A stretch of DNA of 64,000 nucleotides from Alitta virens (taxonomy: Eukaryota; Annelida; Polychaeta; Phyllodocida; Nereididae), in assembly GCA_932294295.1 (NCBI GenBank), contig OW028573.1, positions 3,824,001 through 3,888,000 of the forward strand. Direction: 5' to 3'. Each line of letters begins with the position of its first letter. Within the stretch, counting starts at the first letter, position 1. The notes under the pieces are model-generated. The model was not told the origin of the DNA and did not search any database. It saw only the letters and a program-made list of their open reading frames with translations. This document shows, piece by piece, positions 34,290-45,302 of this stretch. The position numbers and the translations under genes were made by a program.

Positions 34290-36255
34290 TCATTCAGGTG
34301 TTGGTATATAAATGATCTTCAGTATTCTGTATATTTGTAATTGTTGGCCACTGATATGAGAATAAATATTTTTACTACTTATGCCACCAGCACGACTAAA
34401 ACTACTATTTTACTCTATATTACTATATCACTATATTGCTATATTACTATTGCTACCGACACTGTTAGAACCACTACACAATTGCAAGATAAATATTTGT
34501 ACCAAATCATTGTTGTTTGTCTCAATATTGGGCTTGTAATAATTAAGAAATTCTTTGCTCTCAGTTGACAGCTGACATCATGCATCTCAAGACATAGTTT
34601 GACCGATCATGTGCTCTGTAATGTTGTTTCATTGCATATAGTTGTTATCTGTTTAATTGTATATAGTTATTCCTTTGAGATTCGTTTTAATTTTTTTTTA
34701 CTCTTTGAATTGTTTACCAAGTTTCTCATAAATCTTGGAATCTGTGACAGCGAAGTAGGGATTAAAATGGGATAAAGCAGACAAGACCTGAAGTGGTGTC
34801 ATGTTCTGACAATTGGAATTCTTCGGAAATTATTACTGGGATGATAATGCCTGTGTTCTGCTGTATTGCAACGGGTTATCCCAAATTTTATAAAATCGAC
34901 CCAGCAGATTTTGAGAGCTTTAGAGACTGGTAAAAACAAACTTCATTTAATGAAAATACTAGAATATCCGAACAGGCAAATCCATAATATATTTAAATCC
35001 TAAAATAATCTTCAATAAAGAGGATTTTAAAAGCTTCAGAAGCTTGCTGGATTGTTTCAGCTTTGTAATTTTGCTTTGAAAGTATGTTAGGGATGCAAAT
35101 AAACATTCTCTAAAGTCTTTCCTAGGATAAAAAATTCTTGCTTCTCTAAGTAACGAGTAACAATGTATTCTGTCTGCCTTTGCATGGATAAAAACCTGAC
35201 GTGCAAGTAAGTTCAGGCTAACTCTGATGTATTTTGCATGGAAACATTCTGACACAAAAAAACAAAAAAAACTCTTTCTTATATAGTAGATTTAAAACTT
35301 TGTATTTCTTTTTCTTCCTGGCTGCTTTGAACGCCATTATTTTATCAGTCTTTCGCCAACAAGGCATGCAGCATATTAGGTTTACTAAGTAAAGTACAAA
35401 GAGAAATACCTGGCAGTACTCGTTAATCAGATTATTGAACTTTCGTGTAGGTTTTGTATTGCAATTGATTTATTGACTTGATGGATGGAGGGATTGAGCC
35501 AGTATTAAGCGAAAATGGCCTGAGGTATGAGATCTACACATTGTAAAATAGAGGCTCTTTTAGTGGCTAAAAAGAAACTCGGAGCCTCTATTATGGCAGG
35601 TTTTATCAGTCTCAGGGTTAGGGGTCAATAGATATGTCGTGGCTTTCATACGGAAATTATTTAGGCTTAGCCAGTGTTATCCATCTTTATATCACCTGAG
35701 AGTGAGAAATATTGAGCATTTATTCAGGTAATATCCACACAGCCAGAAAAGAAAATTTCGTATTTATGGGTTCTGTCGTGCCTTCGTAATGATGCTGTGA
35801 GCCAATATGGATCGTTGTGTCAGAAAATGAAGTAGGATATTTTTCTTATTTTATTTCTTTTTTTTTTTTGCTTGTGAAGTCGCCAGACTGTTTATGGAAT
35901 ATACACTGTAGGTTTTTGTTGGTTCATTGCATACTACCTTTGACTTGTCACATTGGTTCATTGCAGTTCACAGAGGTCCCCAAAGCTAGGGGAAGTCGAT
36001 TCTTGGAAATGATGTTGTCTTGAATATGAGATCTAACTTGCAAATTGGATGCAAGTTTTTTAAATGACACTTCATTTGCGTGTCTGACAAGAAAGCTCTG
36101 TGAGCTTCCATGAAAGTGATGATGAAACAGAACTTGCATTATTTATACTTTGAACTATTTTATATCATATAGAAGGATGGCATACATTTTTTATCGTTTT
36201 TTGTTCACAATACAAACGCAGAAAATTTATAACCAAACGAGCGAATCAACGCCTT
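34290..36255. other. non-coding, no gene recognised
   Basis: AT-rich intergenic sequence downstream of Ly6 copy 2. A weak hairpin (TAGAGGCTC...GAGCCTCTA) lies near 35552-35593. Confidence 0.4.
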
Positions 36256-36261
36256 TTTATT
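36256..36261 (-). terminator. AATAAA polyadenylation signal, Ly6 copy 2
   Basis: AATAAA on the minus strand about 240 nt after the stop codon of Ly6 copy 2. Confidence 0.45.
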
Positions 36262-36501
36262 AAACGATTAGAAATGTTATACAAAATACAATCATACACG
36301 TATACACACATACATACAAGGTGTAATACTGGTCTTATGGAAATACTAGCTTGGTGAATATGCAAGCTTGTCAGAAAGCTGTTTGTCCTTCTTGACAAAG
36401 GTTTGGCAGCAGAAGTTGCAGGAATTTAAGGAATGTCATGAATTTGTGGCATCAAAGAGTTTCTTTGGTTATGTGGTGGAGGGAGTATCTCTACGGTGAG
36501 G

Positions 36502-36686
36502 TCAGAACTTGTGAAGTTTCTCCACGTAGTCTCCAGTGCTGTCTTTGGAGGTAGGGAAGGACTTGGCTTCAGCATTGTTGCACCTGTCCCCTTCACAGAA
36601 GCAGTAGTAGCTGCCGGCTTGGATGTGGCAACCAGCCCGTTTGGGGTCCACGCCAAATTCACCTCTGTGGCAGCCACGGAACACGT
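36502..36686 (-). CDS. Ly6 copy 2, exon 3
   Basis: Acceptor GTCTTCTTCAG. 61 codons including stop, cysteines 6-10, then a short hydrophilic tail. Confidence 0.88.
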
Positions 36687-39600
36687 CTGAAGAAGACAAC
36701 AAAAAAGACACATGAGAAAAATGCACACCTGTGGTCACTTTGTCTTGACCACTTTGATCTGACCATGCACTGGGAATCACTGAGAACACTTGGCATTGTA
36801 AACAAACAATCCATTGCAGAATGTAAACACTCGACTGTGACGCATGCAGTTAATTGCCTGATGATACAAAGTGTATTTGCCTGAAAGTCAACTCGGTAGT
36901 TAGGCTACTAAAACAGGTCATATTCATAAAGTAATTACAAAAAATTGAATCTTATAATAAATAATACATTGGTTCTTCAGTGAAAAAAATGTAGTAATGG
37001 ACCCAGATCAGACAAGTCTACTTTCTGGCACATGACCTTAAAATGCACACCAAACTACCGCGTAGAAGACTTTTATATGCAGGCTTTGTAGACTTCATTA
37101 TGCAGTAAGCCACACTGTTGCACTTAAAATGCATCTACAAAAAGAATTATGTAGGACAAAATGTCGGTTTTCTAATCTTTCCTATTGAAAATTAATGTTC
37201 ATGACACAATAAAAAGTTTCCAAACTTCACATGAACGCTGTTTCTTGCAACAAGATCAGTTTTATTGAACTCGTATGTTGTGAACATAAAATATGTCATT
37301 GTCTTTCCAAAGCCATTCATCTTTGAGATCTATAAAGGTTCATTTGGGCCACTTGTGTCTGTTTAATGAGCTAATATGCGGCAGCTGGTGTGAAGAAGCC
37401 TGTTGACAAAGTCCTGTCTCCTAACTGTTCACTTAATGATTGATGGTATGACCGTCCTACCATAAGTACTTGCCCAAACATGTTTCCACTTAATTTCACT
37501 GATAAATTATCATCAGCTGGGGTCATGCCGTGAGTACCGCCTACCTGCCACACCAAGGCCTCAGGCTACAGTAAGGACCTCAGTTATCGAGCGCATGGAA
37601 CTGGTTAACCTTTAATTGAAATTGATTCAGCGATACAATCAGAGGCTTGTTTGTGTGGTCCGGATGCGGAATTAATTATAAGAATTCCTTTATTCTACTT
37701 CCGTTGGTTAAAACCAGGCCTTCCTGAAATGCAGGGCCGTTGAAATGCATGCTATCAGAGTACAGTGTACTTTAAGATAATGGCATTCAATTTGTTCTGT
37801 GCACCTGATAAGGTGTTCTGACTCCAGGATTTTTGTGAGGGTTGTACTTATTGGCCCAATTGTAATTAATCACCAAATGTACTAATAACTTCCCATTAGC
37901 CTTATTTTAGGGGATACCCTCCAGGTAGCTTGGAACATTTATTTTGCTACAGGTACTATTCACTGTTTTACGCATAATGAATTTTCCCAAACTTAGTTTG
38001 ATGTGATTATGATCATAACGAGAGACTATTGATTATGTATATAAATAAGTGGTTCAGATACCATAACAATTTTGCACAATTAGTAAATAATAACCCGAAT
38101 TGTACCCAACTGCAGAATCAACTGTCTGGCTAGTGTTGTTCAAATGAGGCAATACATCATACAAAGTGGGATCTGCCAGCCTGGGGCAAAGTGCTAAATG
38201 ATGTGACTGATGGGCCTCATCAGAATCACACCTGAATACGCCCTGAGGGTAAAATATCTGTCAGTCTGTTTAGTGAGGTGCCAGTCGTCCTCTTCTACGG
38301 ATAAGTCCGATCCATATCTTCACTACGAAGGATACTACTTTATTTTTAATTTGACTAGAATTTTATTAAATTTAGCTCACATTTTACTCAATAGCTATAC
38401 ATCCAACTTTAATATCAGTGTCATGGCTTTAGTCATGATGACTAACTTAGAATGAATAGAAATAATCTTATTAAACACTGACCAGAGGTGGCTGACGTTC
38501 AGATGAAGCTGACCATCTTGTTTGTTAAAAAATACTATAGGGGCCTTTGGACTCTTCCAATCAGCTAGGTTAAAACGAGGTTTTTTTCCTTTATGTAATT
38601 CACATACTGCATTATGGACTATTCTGAGATGAATATGTTCTATACTAGTTACAGTGGCATAACTATATTATCTATTTAAAATAAAGGCTCAGTGTAACTA
38701 CTTCTGGCACTAGGGTATCATAAGTCTTCATCACTATATGCAGACCTGGTTATAGCACAACTATATATGGTATACTATGTTTATTTGGTCGTGGTTATTA
38801 CTTACTTCCATTGCTGTCAGTTCTTGTATAACAGGAAGAGTCGCACTCCCACACATCCACTCCGAAAGCCATTGCTTGTTTATCATTGAATGGTCCTTCA
38901 CACTTGTCCCAGCCTCCCAGCTGCTTCTTCTTGACCAGTCTAGTCTTGTAGACGATTTTACCATAAGAGTCCCTGACAGGCACTTTGACATGTTGCTCCA
39001 GCATCCTAGGTGGGGAGTAGGCACACTGGTAGCACTTCACTGTGGACACAAAAATGTGAAAAAAGGTGTGATGAATAGTCTAAGCAAATATACCAGTCCA
39101 TTAGTATATAATATACATAATATGAAATGCAATTAGGGTAAGGAATACAAATATCGATAAGACATTTTACAAAAACGTACTTTAAAGGAGTTCTGTACAA
39201 CATAAAAAGAAATTTCGAAAACTGTCAAACACCGAGAGGGAAAATGTATCTCAACCTCATTAGAAAGATATATCGTTACAACTTGTGCCAATAAAAACAA
39301 TAGTGGAATCTATTTATCACATATAGAAAACACACACACACTAGGTTGGTGAAACAAAGGATATAAAAATGAAGCTTATACAGTTTTCAAACATTTGTTA
39401 TATATATATAGAGGAAAAAAGTTGGAGAACTGAACAGTGTAATTGGCAAAGTTTCCTTTGACCTGATCAGATTCACTGGGAAAATGTCAATACACAGACA
39501 GACAACTTAAATTAGGGGAAAATGTTTGATACAGTGTACATGTACACCAAAATCGTGCTCACGTAGCAGGTATGTACAAACGGTTTCCCCCACTATATTA

Positions 39601-40629
39601 CTTGAATAATGGAAATCACCCTAGAAGTCTTCCATTGTGATGATTCATAACCACATCGTGTATTTGTGGAGGTTCCTGTTCAAAGTTGTCAATATTCGAC
39701 CTGGTCATATGACGAATTACCCTCAGGGTGAGATGGTTTTGTTCTTGACCACTGGCTCCTCAAGGTCATCCATTTTCACCACAACTATTGCATTGCCATG
39801 GGATGTTGGCCAGGCAACATGGGTTCTGCTATCTTACTCTGGGGAAATTTTCGGTTTCACTTACAGTGCACTAGGGCAGGGTGTCACCCCACCAGGGATC
39901 ACGTGTCTTCACATTCTGACACAAACTGCTAGAGATCAAAGTCAATTGAGTCGACATAGCCAAGGCAGACTGCATCATGAATTATTCAGATCAACGCTAC
40001 TCTTTACTGTATTCATTTTATGGATGTTGTATTCGCGCATTAATGAATCAAGATCATGTTGTCAGGCAGATTTTGATGAAAACTTTATTAAAGTTTTACA
40101 ACTGAACTTAAACAAATGTGAAGGGAACGAGTCTTGGCATTTAATAAGTATGGTTCAACTTAGCCCTAATCATGACAAGACACAGCCATTTACTCAGTTA
40201 AAGTAGAGAGAATACTATGGATGAGGAACGGATGGTGTGTATGATATGTGTACTTATGTCATGGGCAGCTACACGCACATCCAGAATGGGCTTCAGACCA
40301 GAAACGTTTACTCAATAATTGGTGTGGGATTGAGTCCAAGGTTTATCACATTTTCCAATCATCTGCCCTTGGTAACTGGTCATACAGACTGTCACTCCAG
40401 TGGCCAGCTAAACAATGCAATCAATTTAGTGACCATGTGATTGCTACAGAATGCGAGTCCTACCTGTTTGCTTCTTGTGTATGTAACTCCTGGGCCTGTC
40501 ATCTAGTTGGTAGTCTCCTAGTTCATCTCCTTGTTCGTCTCCTTGTTCGTCTCTTTGTTCGTCATCCTGGGCCTGGCTGGGCACCACGACGTAGATAGCC
40601 AATGCAATGATCAATAGACTTAACCTCAT
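36502..40629 (-). CDS. secreted Ly6/uPAR-domain protein (copy 2)
   Basis: Three exons: 40629-40464, 39039-38806 and 36686-36502. The joined frame is 195 codons (194 residues). Exon 1 codes a signal peptide (MRLSLLIIALAIYVVVPSQA) and an acidic linker with RDEQGDEQGDE repeats. Exons 2 and 3 give a ten-cysteine Ly6/uPAR domain: KCYQCAYSPPR, GGWDKCEGPF, WECDSSCYTR, RGCHRGEFGV, GC, YCFCEGDRCNN. The protein ends about 23 residues after CNN (...VEKLHKF) with no hydrophobic segment, so no GPI anchor is predicted; a soluble secreted product is inferred. Both introns are phase 1 at the same positions as in copy 1, and the domain sequence is close, so the two arose by tandem duplication. The three-finger fold is shared with many receptors and modulators; nothing here indicates a toxin. 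Ligand unknown. Confidence 0.88.
36687..38805 (-). other. intron 2 of Ly6 copy 2
   Basis: AT-rich sequence with no recognised element or exon. Confidence 0.6.
38806..39039 (-). CDS. Ly6 copy 2, exon 2
   Basis: Acceptor GTGTCCACAG, donor GGAA/GTAAGTAAT, phase 1 at both ends, 234 nt. Cysteines 1-5. It has a longer basic loop (KTRLVKKKQ) than copy 1. Confidence 0.88.
39040..40463 (-). other. intron 1 of Ly6 copy 2
   Basis: No recognised repeat. It contains an opposite-strand reading frame of 189 codons (listed separately). Confidence 0.6.
39637..40206 (+). other. unidentified 189-codon reading frame in Ly6 copy 2 intron
   Basis: Plus-strand frame starting at an ATG, opposite to the host gene. 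It is longer than most chance frames here, with hydrophobic stretches (RSTLLFTVFILWMLYS) but no family motif, repeat or obvious promoter. It may be chance or the relic of a mobile element. Confidence 0.15.
40464..40629 (-). CDS. Ly6 copy 2, exon 1 (signal peptide and acidic linker)
   Basis: ATG at 40627-40629; donor ACAG/GTAGGACTC, phase 1; 55 codons plus one base. Confidence 0.8.
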
Positions 40630-40647
40630 GATGAGACTGGACAGGAA

Positions 40648-40682
40648 TGATCAGTGACCATCTCTTTCCACCTCTTTATACC
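40648..40682 (-). promoter_or_regulatory. TATA box and shared CACTGATCA motif, Ly6 copy 2
   Basis: TATAAAGAGG on the minus strand (40671-40680), first T 51 nt before the A of the ATG. CACTGATCA at 40648-40656 lies between, as in copy 1. The predicted start site is near 40650 with a very short 5' UTR. Confidence 0.65.
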
Positions 40683-41887
40683 ACTGCTACAGATGTCCTT
40701 CACTGTCTCCAGAATTAGACATTCAGGTAACAGCCTGGCCAATTGGAGTCCACCCATTAACAGATGCTCAATTAAAGGTCACAGCTATTGACCTGTTGTC
40801 ATCAGATCTTGATTCACTTTCTGTACCACCCTCCTCCTTCCCACCAGCCACATATGGCGCTGACTCCTTACTAAACACATAGCTATACACATAGTTTACA
40901 CAGTTCAAATTGTTGCTAAGAATTTCTATCAACTCCTTTTATGTTATCAAAAGCAGACGTAGGAGGATCTAATATAAATTCGTGTGATGTGAAGTCACGA
41001 GAGATGTCATGGCAAGACAAGACATAGCTGGTTTTTGTTTTCAGTGACATATGTTGCGCGAGCAAATTGTGCAGAAACAACGTTGAGGTGATTATGGCTG
41101 CCATAAAAGATGACTCCTGGATGACATATTGTCCATAACTGGGAAGAGGGCTGTCAAAGACCTCATATTCTACTTCCAGGGAATAGCCCTCTAGTGCTCA
41201 TCAGTACCTTTATGCCCAGCTTACAAGGACCTCTGGGCCACATTCACGACTTTGGACTTTTTATTACACCACAGCAACCCAACATTATCTCAGGCCTCCA
41301 AGCCAAAATTCATATTGTGCACCCCGCCAGCAAATATGTCCCAAATGTGCAGATACAGTTGAAAGTAAGAACTCTGCTATATAGAACGTCTTTATGCGTG
41401 GTATGTGAGCTGTACACAGCCACAATTTAACCTTATTGGCTCTGGGGACAAAAACTGTCATGAAGGCGGGTTGTAAATGTCACTTTACATTATTTGAATT
41501 TTATAGATTTCTATTTTAGCTTAGACTTAGCCAGTTGAACGCATGCATGCATTGAGATATTTCAACATTTCTTTTAAAAATGGCTGCAGCTCTGAAGGCG
41601 GACAAGACATGAGAATGACTTATGTTTCAGTCATAGGGTAGATCCTTTAATGTCAAGAACAATTTGAGCCTACAAGTATCCCAGTTATCCATACATCTTG
41701 TAGGAAGTGTCTGTGAGTTGCCCAGTTAATCCTAACACAAGATTCGCGCATCAATCATCATGGGTCGAGCCTTAGTTGGATGGCTGTTTCATCCATCATC
41801 TCATTGCCAAGGTCCTTGCCTGTACTAATTAGCCCATCAGGTGCAGAAATAAAGGACGTAATCCATCTACCCACCTCATGCCCAAAA
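40683..41887. other. non-coding, no gene recognised
   Basis: Interval between the Ly6 copy 2 promoter and the Ngaro-like element. No family match. Confidence 0.45.
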
Positions 41888-42051
41888 TAAATGTAATTTA
41901 ATTATTAAATTTAGTTAATTAATAATAATGCTACTTCCGCTTCCGCGCACAGCTGACTTCGCCTGGGCCAATAGGAGCCCTTCTCTTAATCTCCTTATCA
42001 CTCACTATAAATTCAACCCCTCAACTCCCTTCATCATTCGCTTCATTAATT
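41888..42051 (+). repeat. split direct repeat A1
   Basis: 164 bp starting TAAATGTAATTTAATT and ending CGCTTCATTAATT; matches A2 (46469-46632) along its length. Left terminus of the element. Confidence 0.9.
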
Positions 42052-42121
42052 AGGCAGCGGTGAGCGGGGGGGAACCCCTGCCTCGAGATCGCTAGGCTCA
42101 AGGTACGAAAGTAAGAGAGAG

Positions 42122-43708
42122 TTGTTAGAAAGTGAGCTAAGAGAAAGAGTTTCTAGAGAAAGAGATCTGAGAGAGAAAGACCTGAGAGAGAGAGATCTGA
42201 GAGACAGAATTTTGAGAGAAAGAGATATAAGAGAAAGAGATTTGAGAGATAGACATGTGAGAGAAAGAGATCTGAGAGATAGAGATGTGAGAGATAGAGA
42301 TGTGAGAGGAAGGGATGTGAGAGAAAGGGATGTGAGAGAAAGAGATGTGAGAGAAAGAGATATGAGAGAGATGGAGGTGGGAGAGAGAGAAAGAAGGAAT
42401 AAAGAAAGAGAGAGAGAAACTAAGGAGAGAGAGATAAGTGAGAGAGAGTGGAAAGAGAGAGAGTGGTCGAAATATTGCGAAAGCCAGTGGAGAGCCAGCA
42501 ATTATGTCAGCGAAAGGATACGGGCCACCCGCCCGCTGTCGGACATCCTATCTGGAAGAAAGGCTAATCTAGACCGGAGCGAGAAGGAAGTCAGGTTTGG
42601 GATAGATAGGGAACCCCCCAGCAGATCAACCACCAGGAATCGTGAGGATACATATGACGTACAGGACGAACAAAGATGGCTGCCAGACCCCGACTTCACC
42701 CAGAAACCGCACTACAATCGTGAACGTGATAGCTGGGGACAAACTCAGCTGAGCGGCCGCCAGCACTCAACCATGGATCGCGATCGGCCAACAGAAAGAC
42801 ACGCTACACGTGATCAGCCGGGCACGAACGGCACCCTACGGGACGTCATAGCCGGATATAGCCCGCAAAAAACCCGACCATGGAGTATGTCGTGGCCCCA
42901 TGAACTCAATCAACCCCAGCCCCCAAATGTGAATATGAACTCGCTCAGTCGTGAGCACCACAGCTGGGCTTGGCCCGGTGACCACAGTCCACCAATGGAT
43001 AAAAATATTGTACCTGGGACCGAGCATGTGGCTGGTCGTACTAGGGAGGCTGCCTTAGGGGGTGAGTTTATTGATCTTGTTGATCTTTTAAGCAGTGCTA
43101 TCGCCGATTGCGATGAATTTAAGAGTTTTGTAAATACTGATGGTATAGTTAACTTTAAGTACCAGAGAAGCAAGAAATCTATTGCAAGCTCATTTAAATG
43201 GCTAGAAGCTTGGGGCACTTATGAATTAATCTTGTGTAGTGAACTAGGATTTAATGTTTTTCAGGAGATGGTTAACTACAGGTCTTTTATATTAACCATG
43301 TTTCATAAGTTTAAACTTCCATTTGTATTCACATATGATACTCGCCATCGCCAAGCGCTCGGGATGCGTAGATCCTTTCTATTTTCAAGATTAAATCAAG
43401 AACTATATGTGATCACGTTTGATTCCGCTGCATTGCGAAATGTGAACAAATGCTCTAAATGCGCATCGATGGACCATTCAGTAACAGATTGTCCCTTTCG
43501 TGGCCCTGGGCAGGTCAATGACCTGTCCAGAAACAAAAAGTTCAGCACAGGTCAAGGTCAGCCACAGTTGCCCAATGAGACCTGCTTTAAGTTCCAAGAC
43601 AATAAATGTCAATCTGGGGCAAATTGCAGGAGAAAGCATGTGTGTATTGGATGTGGAGGACAAGATGGGCACAAATCATGTGCCAAATGTGCAAAACCCA
43701 AGTCCTAA
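42122..43708 (+). CDS. gag-like protein of the Ngaro/PAT-like element
   Basis: Open frame with no stop from 42050 to TAA/TAG-type termination at 43708. The frame starts without ATG; the first in-frame ATG is 42362. Residues to about 110 are a five-residue repeat (RERDL, RDRDV and variants) encoded by a 15-nt purine-rich tandem repeat. A middle region follows, then a CCHC zinc knuckle (CSKCASMDHSVTDC), a CCCH-type motif (C-x7-C-x5-C-x3-H, CFKFQDNKCQSGANCRRKH) and a further CxxC...HKSCAKC cluster. These motifs suggest RNA binding in a capsid-like protein. It overlaps the RT frame by about 190 nt in a +1 relation. Confidence 0.7.
   Translation: MLESELRERVSRERDLREKDLRERDLRDRILRERDIRERDLRDRHVRERDLRDRDVRDRDVRGRDVRERDVRERDVRERDMREMEVGERERRNKERERETKEREISEREWKEREWSKYCESQWRASNYVSERIRATRPLSDILSGRKANLDRSEKEVRFGIDREPPSRSTTRNREDTYDVQDEQRWLPDPDFTQKPHYNRERDSWGQTQLSGRQHSTMDRDRPTERHATRDQPGTNGTLRDVIAGYSPQKTRPWSMSWPHELNQPQPPNVNMNSLSREHHSWAWPGDHSPPMDKNIVPGTEHVAGRTREAALGGEFIDLVDLLSSAIADCDEFKSFVNTDGIVNFKYQRSKKSIASSFKWLEAWGTYELILCSELGFNVFQEMVNYRSFILTMFHKFKLPFVFTYDTRHRQALGMRRSFLFSRLNQELYVITFDSAALRNVNKCSKCASMDHSVTDCPFRGPGQVNDLSRNKKFSTGQGQPQLPNETCFKFQDNKCQSGANCRRKHVCIGCGGQDGHKSCAKCAKPKS
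42125..42375 (+). repeat. 15-nt purine-rich tandem repeat inside gag
   Basis: About 15 units of GAGAGAAAGAGATCT-like sequence. The unit is a multiple of three and keeps the frame, coding RE(R/K)D(L/V). Confidence 0.85.
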
Positions 43709-45302
43709 TTCAGTGATATTTCTGAACAGAAATTATTGGCAGACAATGCTTCCACTTGTTTATGATAAATGTCTAGCCGACTCTGTTTATTTACAATTAT
43801 GTGAGGGGGTGCACATCGGACGCAGTGCAGCAACAGACATAATCATTTCGCCTAATTGGCCTTCAGCCATTCATTTTAGCTCGGCAGTATCGGAGGTCGT
43901 TGACTATGATCATGCAATGGGGAGACTTCACGGTCCCTTTGTGGAACCCCCATACAATCATTATGTAGTATCACCATTGGGGGCATTCCTGAAGAGGAAT
44001 AGTACAAAAATAAGGCTGATCCATGACCTGTCTTTTCCCCCGGTCAATTCTGTCAATGCCATTATTGACCCTCATGATTTTTCTCTGCAGTACTCCACTG
44101 TAGATAATGCTGTAGAATGCTGTATAAAATTTGAGTCTCCATTCCTAGCTAAGCTAGATCTTAAAGATGCTTATAAACATGTAGGCGTACATCCGGACGA
44201 CTGGCATCTCTTGGGTCTGGAGTGGTCTGAGTCTGGACAGCAAGCTGCCTTTTATTTTTCCAAGGTTTTGAATTTTGGTTTGCGTTCCGCCCCAGCGTTG
44301 TTTGACATATTTGCAGGTGCTTTGAAAGCCTTCCTGCTGTACGAAGGAGTAAGTGAGGACACAGTCCGCTACGTTGATGACTTTCTGGTGGTGGCGCCCA
44401 CTTTATCTGAATGTCAGAGTAATCTGGACCTCATGCTGAAGGTGTGCCAGTCAGCTGGCTTCACAGTCCAGCCTGACAAAGTCACGCAACCTGCTACTGT
44501 GGTCGAGTTCTTGGGCATTATTGTGGATGCTGAGAATTTTGAGCTGCGCATTTCCGAGGAGCGTGCTTGTGAGATCAAGTCAATCCTCGCCAGCTGGCGC
44601 TCTAAACGTATTGGGACTAAAAGGGAGCTCCAGAGCTTGGTAGGCAAACTAGCCTTTGCCGCCAGGGTCGTACGTACAGGTCGGGCCTTTTTGGGTCGCT
44701 TGATAGGGCTATCCAAAAGGCCAAAGCAACTGCACCATAAAGTCCGGTTGTCTGCAGAGGCTATCGCCGATATAGCATGGTGGGAGCAGTGCATAGGCAC
44801 ACACAACGGACTCTACATGTTCAAACCAGATTGGTCCATAGGCATTGTACACCACATATATACCGACGCGAGTAACTATGGGTTTGGTGCTGTATTCGGC
44901 AGTCAGTGGTTTGCCACTGTGTATTCAGGTGAGAGTAAAGATCTAGGTCATAACTCCATAAATTGGAGAGAAATGCATGCGGCTGTTAAGGCTCTTATCA
45001 CATGGGCCCAGGACTTAGCAGGTCTCAAAGTGATTTTCCATATTGACAACTCCTCAGTATGTTACATTCTAAACAAGTTGTATACTTCAGTTAATCCAAT
45101 CATGGAGCTAGTTAGACAATGGTGCCTAACGGTAGAAAAATATGGCATATCTGTGGCTGTTGTGTACATATCCACTCTGGACAATGTCAATGCTGACCTC
45201 TTGAGTAGAGGCCGAATAGACGAGTTCACAGCCCGTATGGGGCATTGTGTACCGGCACGTGTCTGGCCCTCGGGTATTCCATATTTTAGTCATATTGTCT
45301 AA
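43518..45302 (+). CDS. DIRS/Ngaro-type reverse transcriptase-RNase H
   Basis: The frame is open from before 43500; the first ATG is 43518, inside the gag overlap, so the true start is uncertain. RT motifs: FLAKLDLKDAYKHVGVHPDD, LNFGLRSAPALFD, VRYVDDFLVVAP (catalytic YVDD at 44370-44381), VVEFLGIIVD. RNase H follows with IYTDASNYGFGAVFG, NWREMHAAVKAL and FHIDNSSVCYIL (D-E-D residues) and DNVNADLLSRG. It ends with TAA at 45300-45302, after which the recombinase continues in the same frame. Confidence 0.9.
   Translation: MTCPETKSSAQVKVSHSCPMRPALSSKTINVNLGQIAGESMCVLDVEDKMGTNHVPNVQNPSPNSVIFLNRNYWQTMLPLVYDKCLADSVYLQLCEGVHIGRSAATDIIISPNWPSAIHFSSAVSEVVDYDHAMGRLHGPFVEPPYNHYVVSPLGAFLKRNSTKIRLIHDLSFPPVNSVNAIIDPHDFSLQYSTVDNAVECCIKFESPFLAKLDLKDAYKHVGVHPDDWHLLGLEWSESGQQAAFYFSKVLNFGLRSAPALFDIFAGALKAFLLYEGVSEDTVRYVDDFLVVAPTLSECQSNLDLMLKVCQSAGFTVQPDKVTQPATVVEFLGIIVDAENFELRISEERACEIKSILASWRSKRIGTKRELQSLVGKLAFAARVVRTGRAFLGRLIGLSKRPKQLHHKVRLSAEAIADIAWWEQCIGTHNGLYMFKPDWSIGIVHHIYTDASNYGFGAVFGSQWFATVYSGESKDLGHNSINWREMHAAVKALITWAQDLAGLKVIFHIDNSSVCYILNKLYTSVNPIMELVRQWCLTVEKYGISVAVVYISTLDNVNADLLSRGRIDEFTARMGHCVPARVWPSGIPYFSHIV

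Noticed and set aside
42046..42501. 151-codon Ser/Leu-rich frame on the minus strand
   Set aside because: Antisense shadow of the 15-nt purine repeat in the gag-like gene.
43478..44806. Minus-strand frames across the RT-RNase H region
   Set aside because: Shadows of the plus-strand polyprotein; no motifs.
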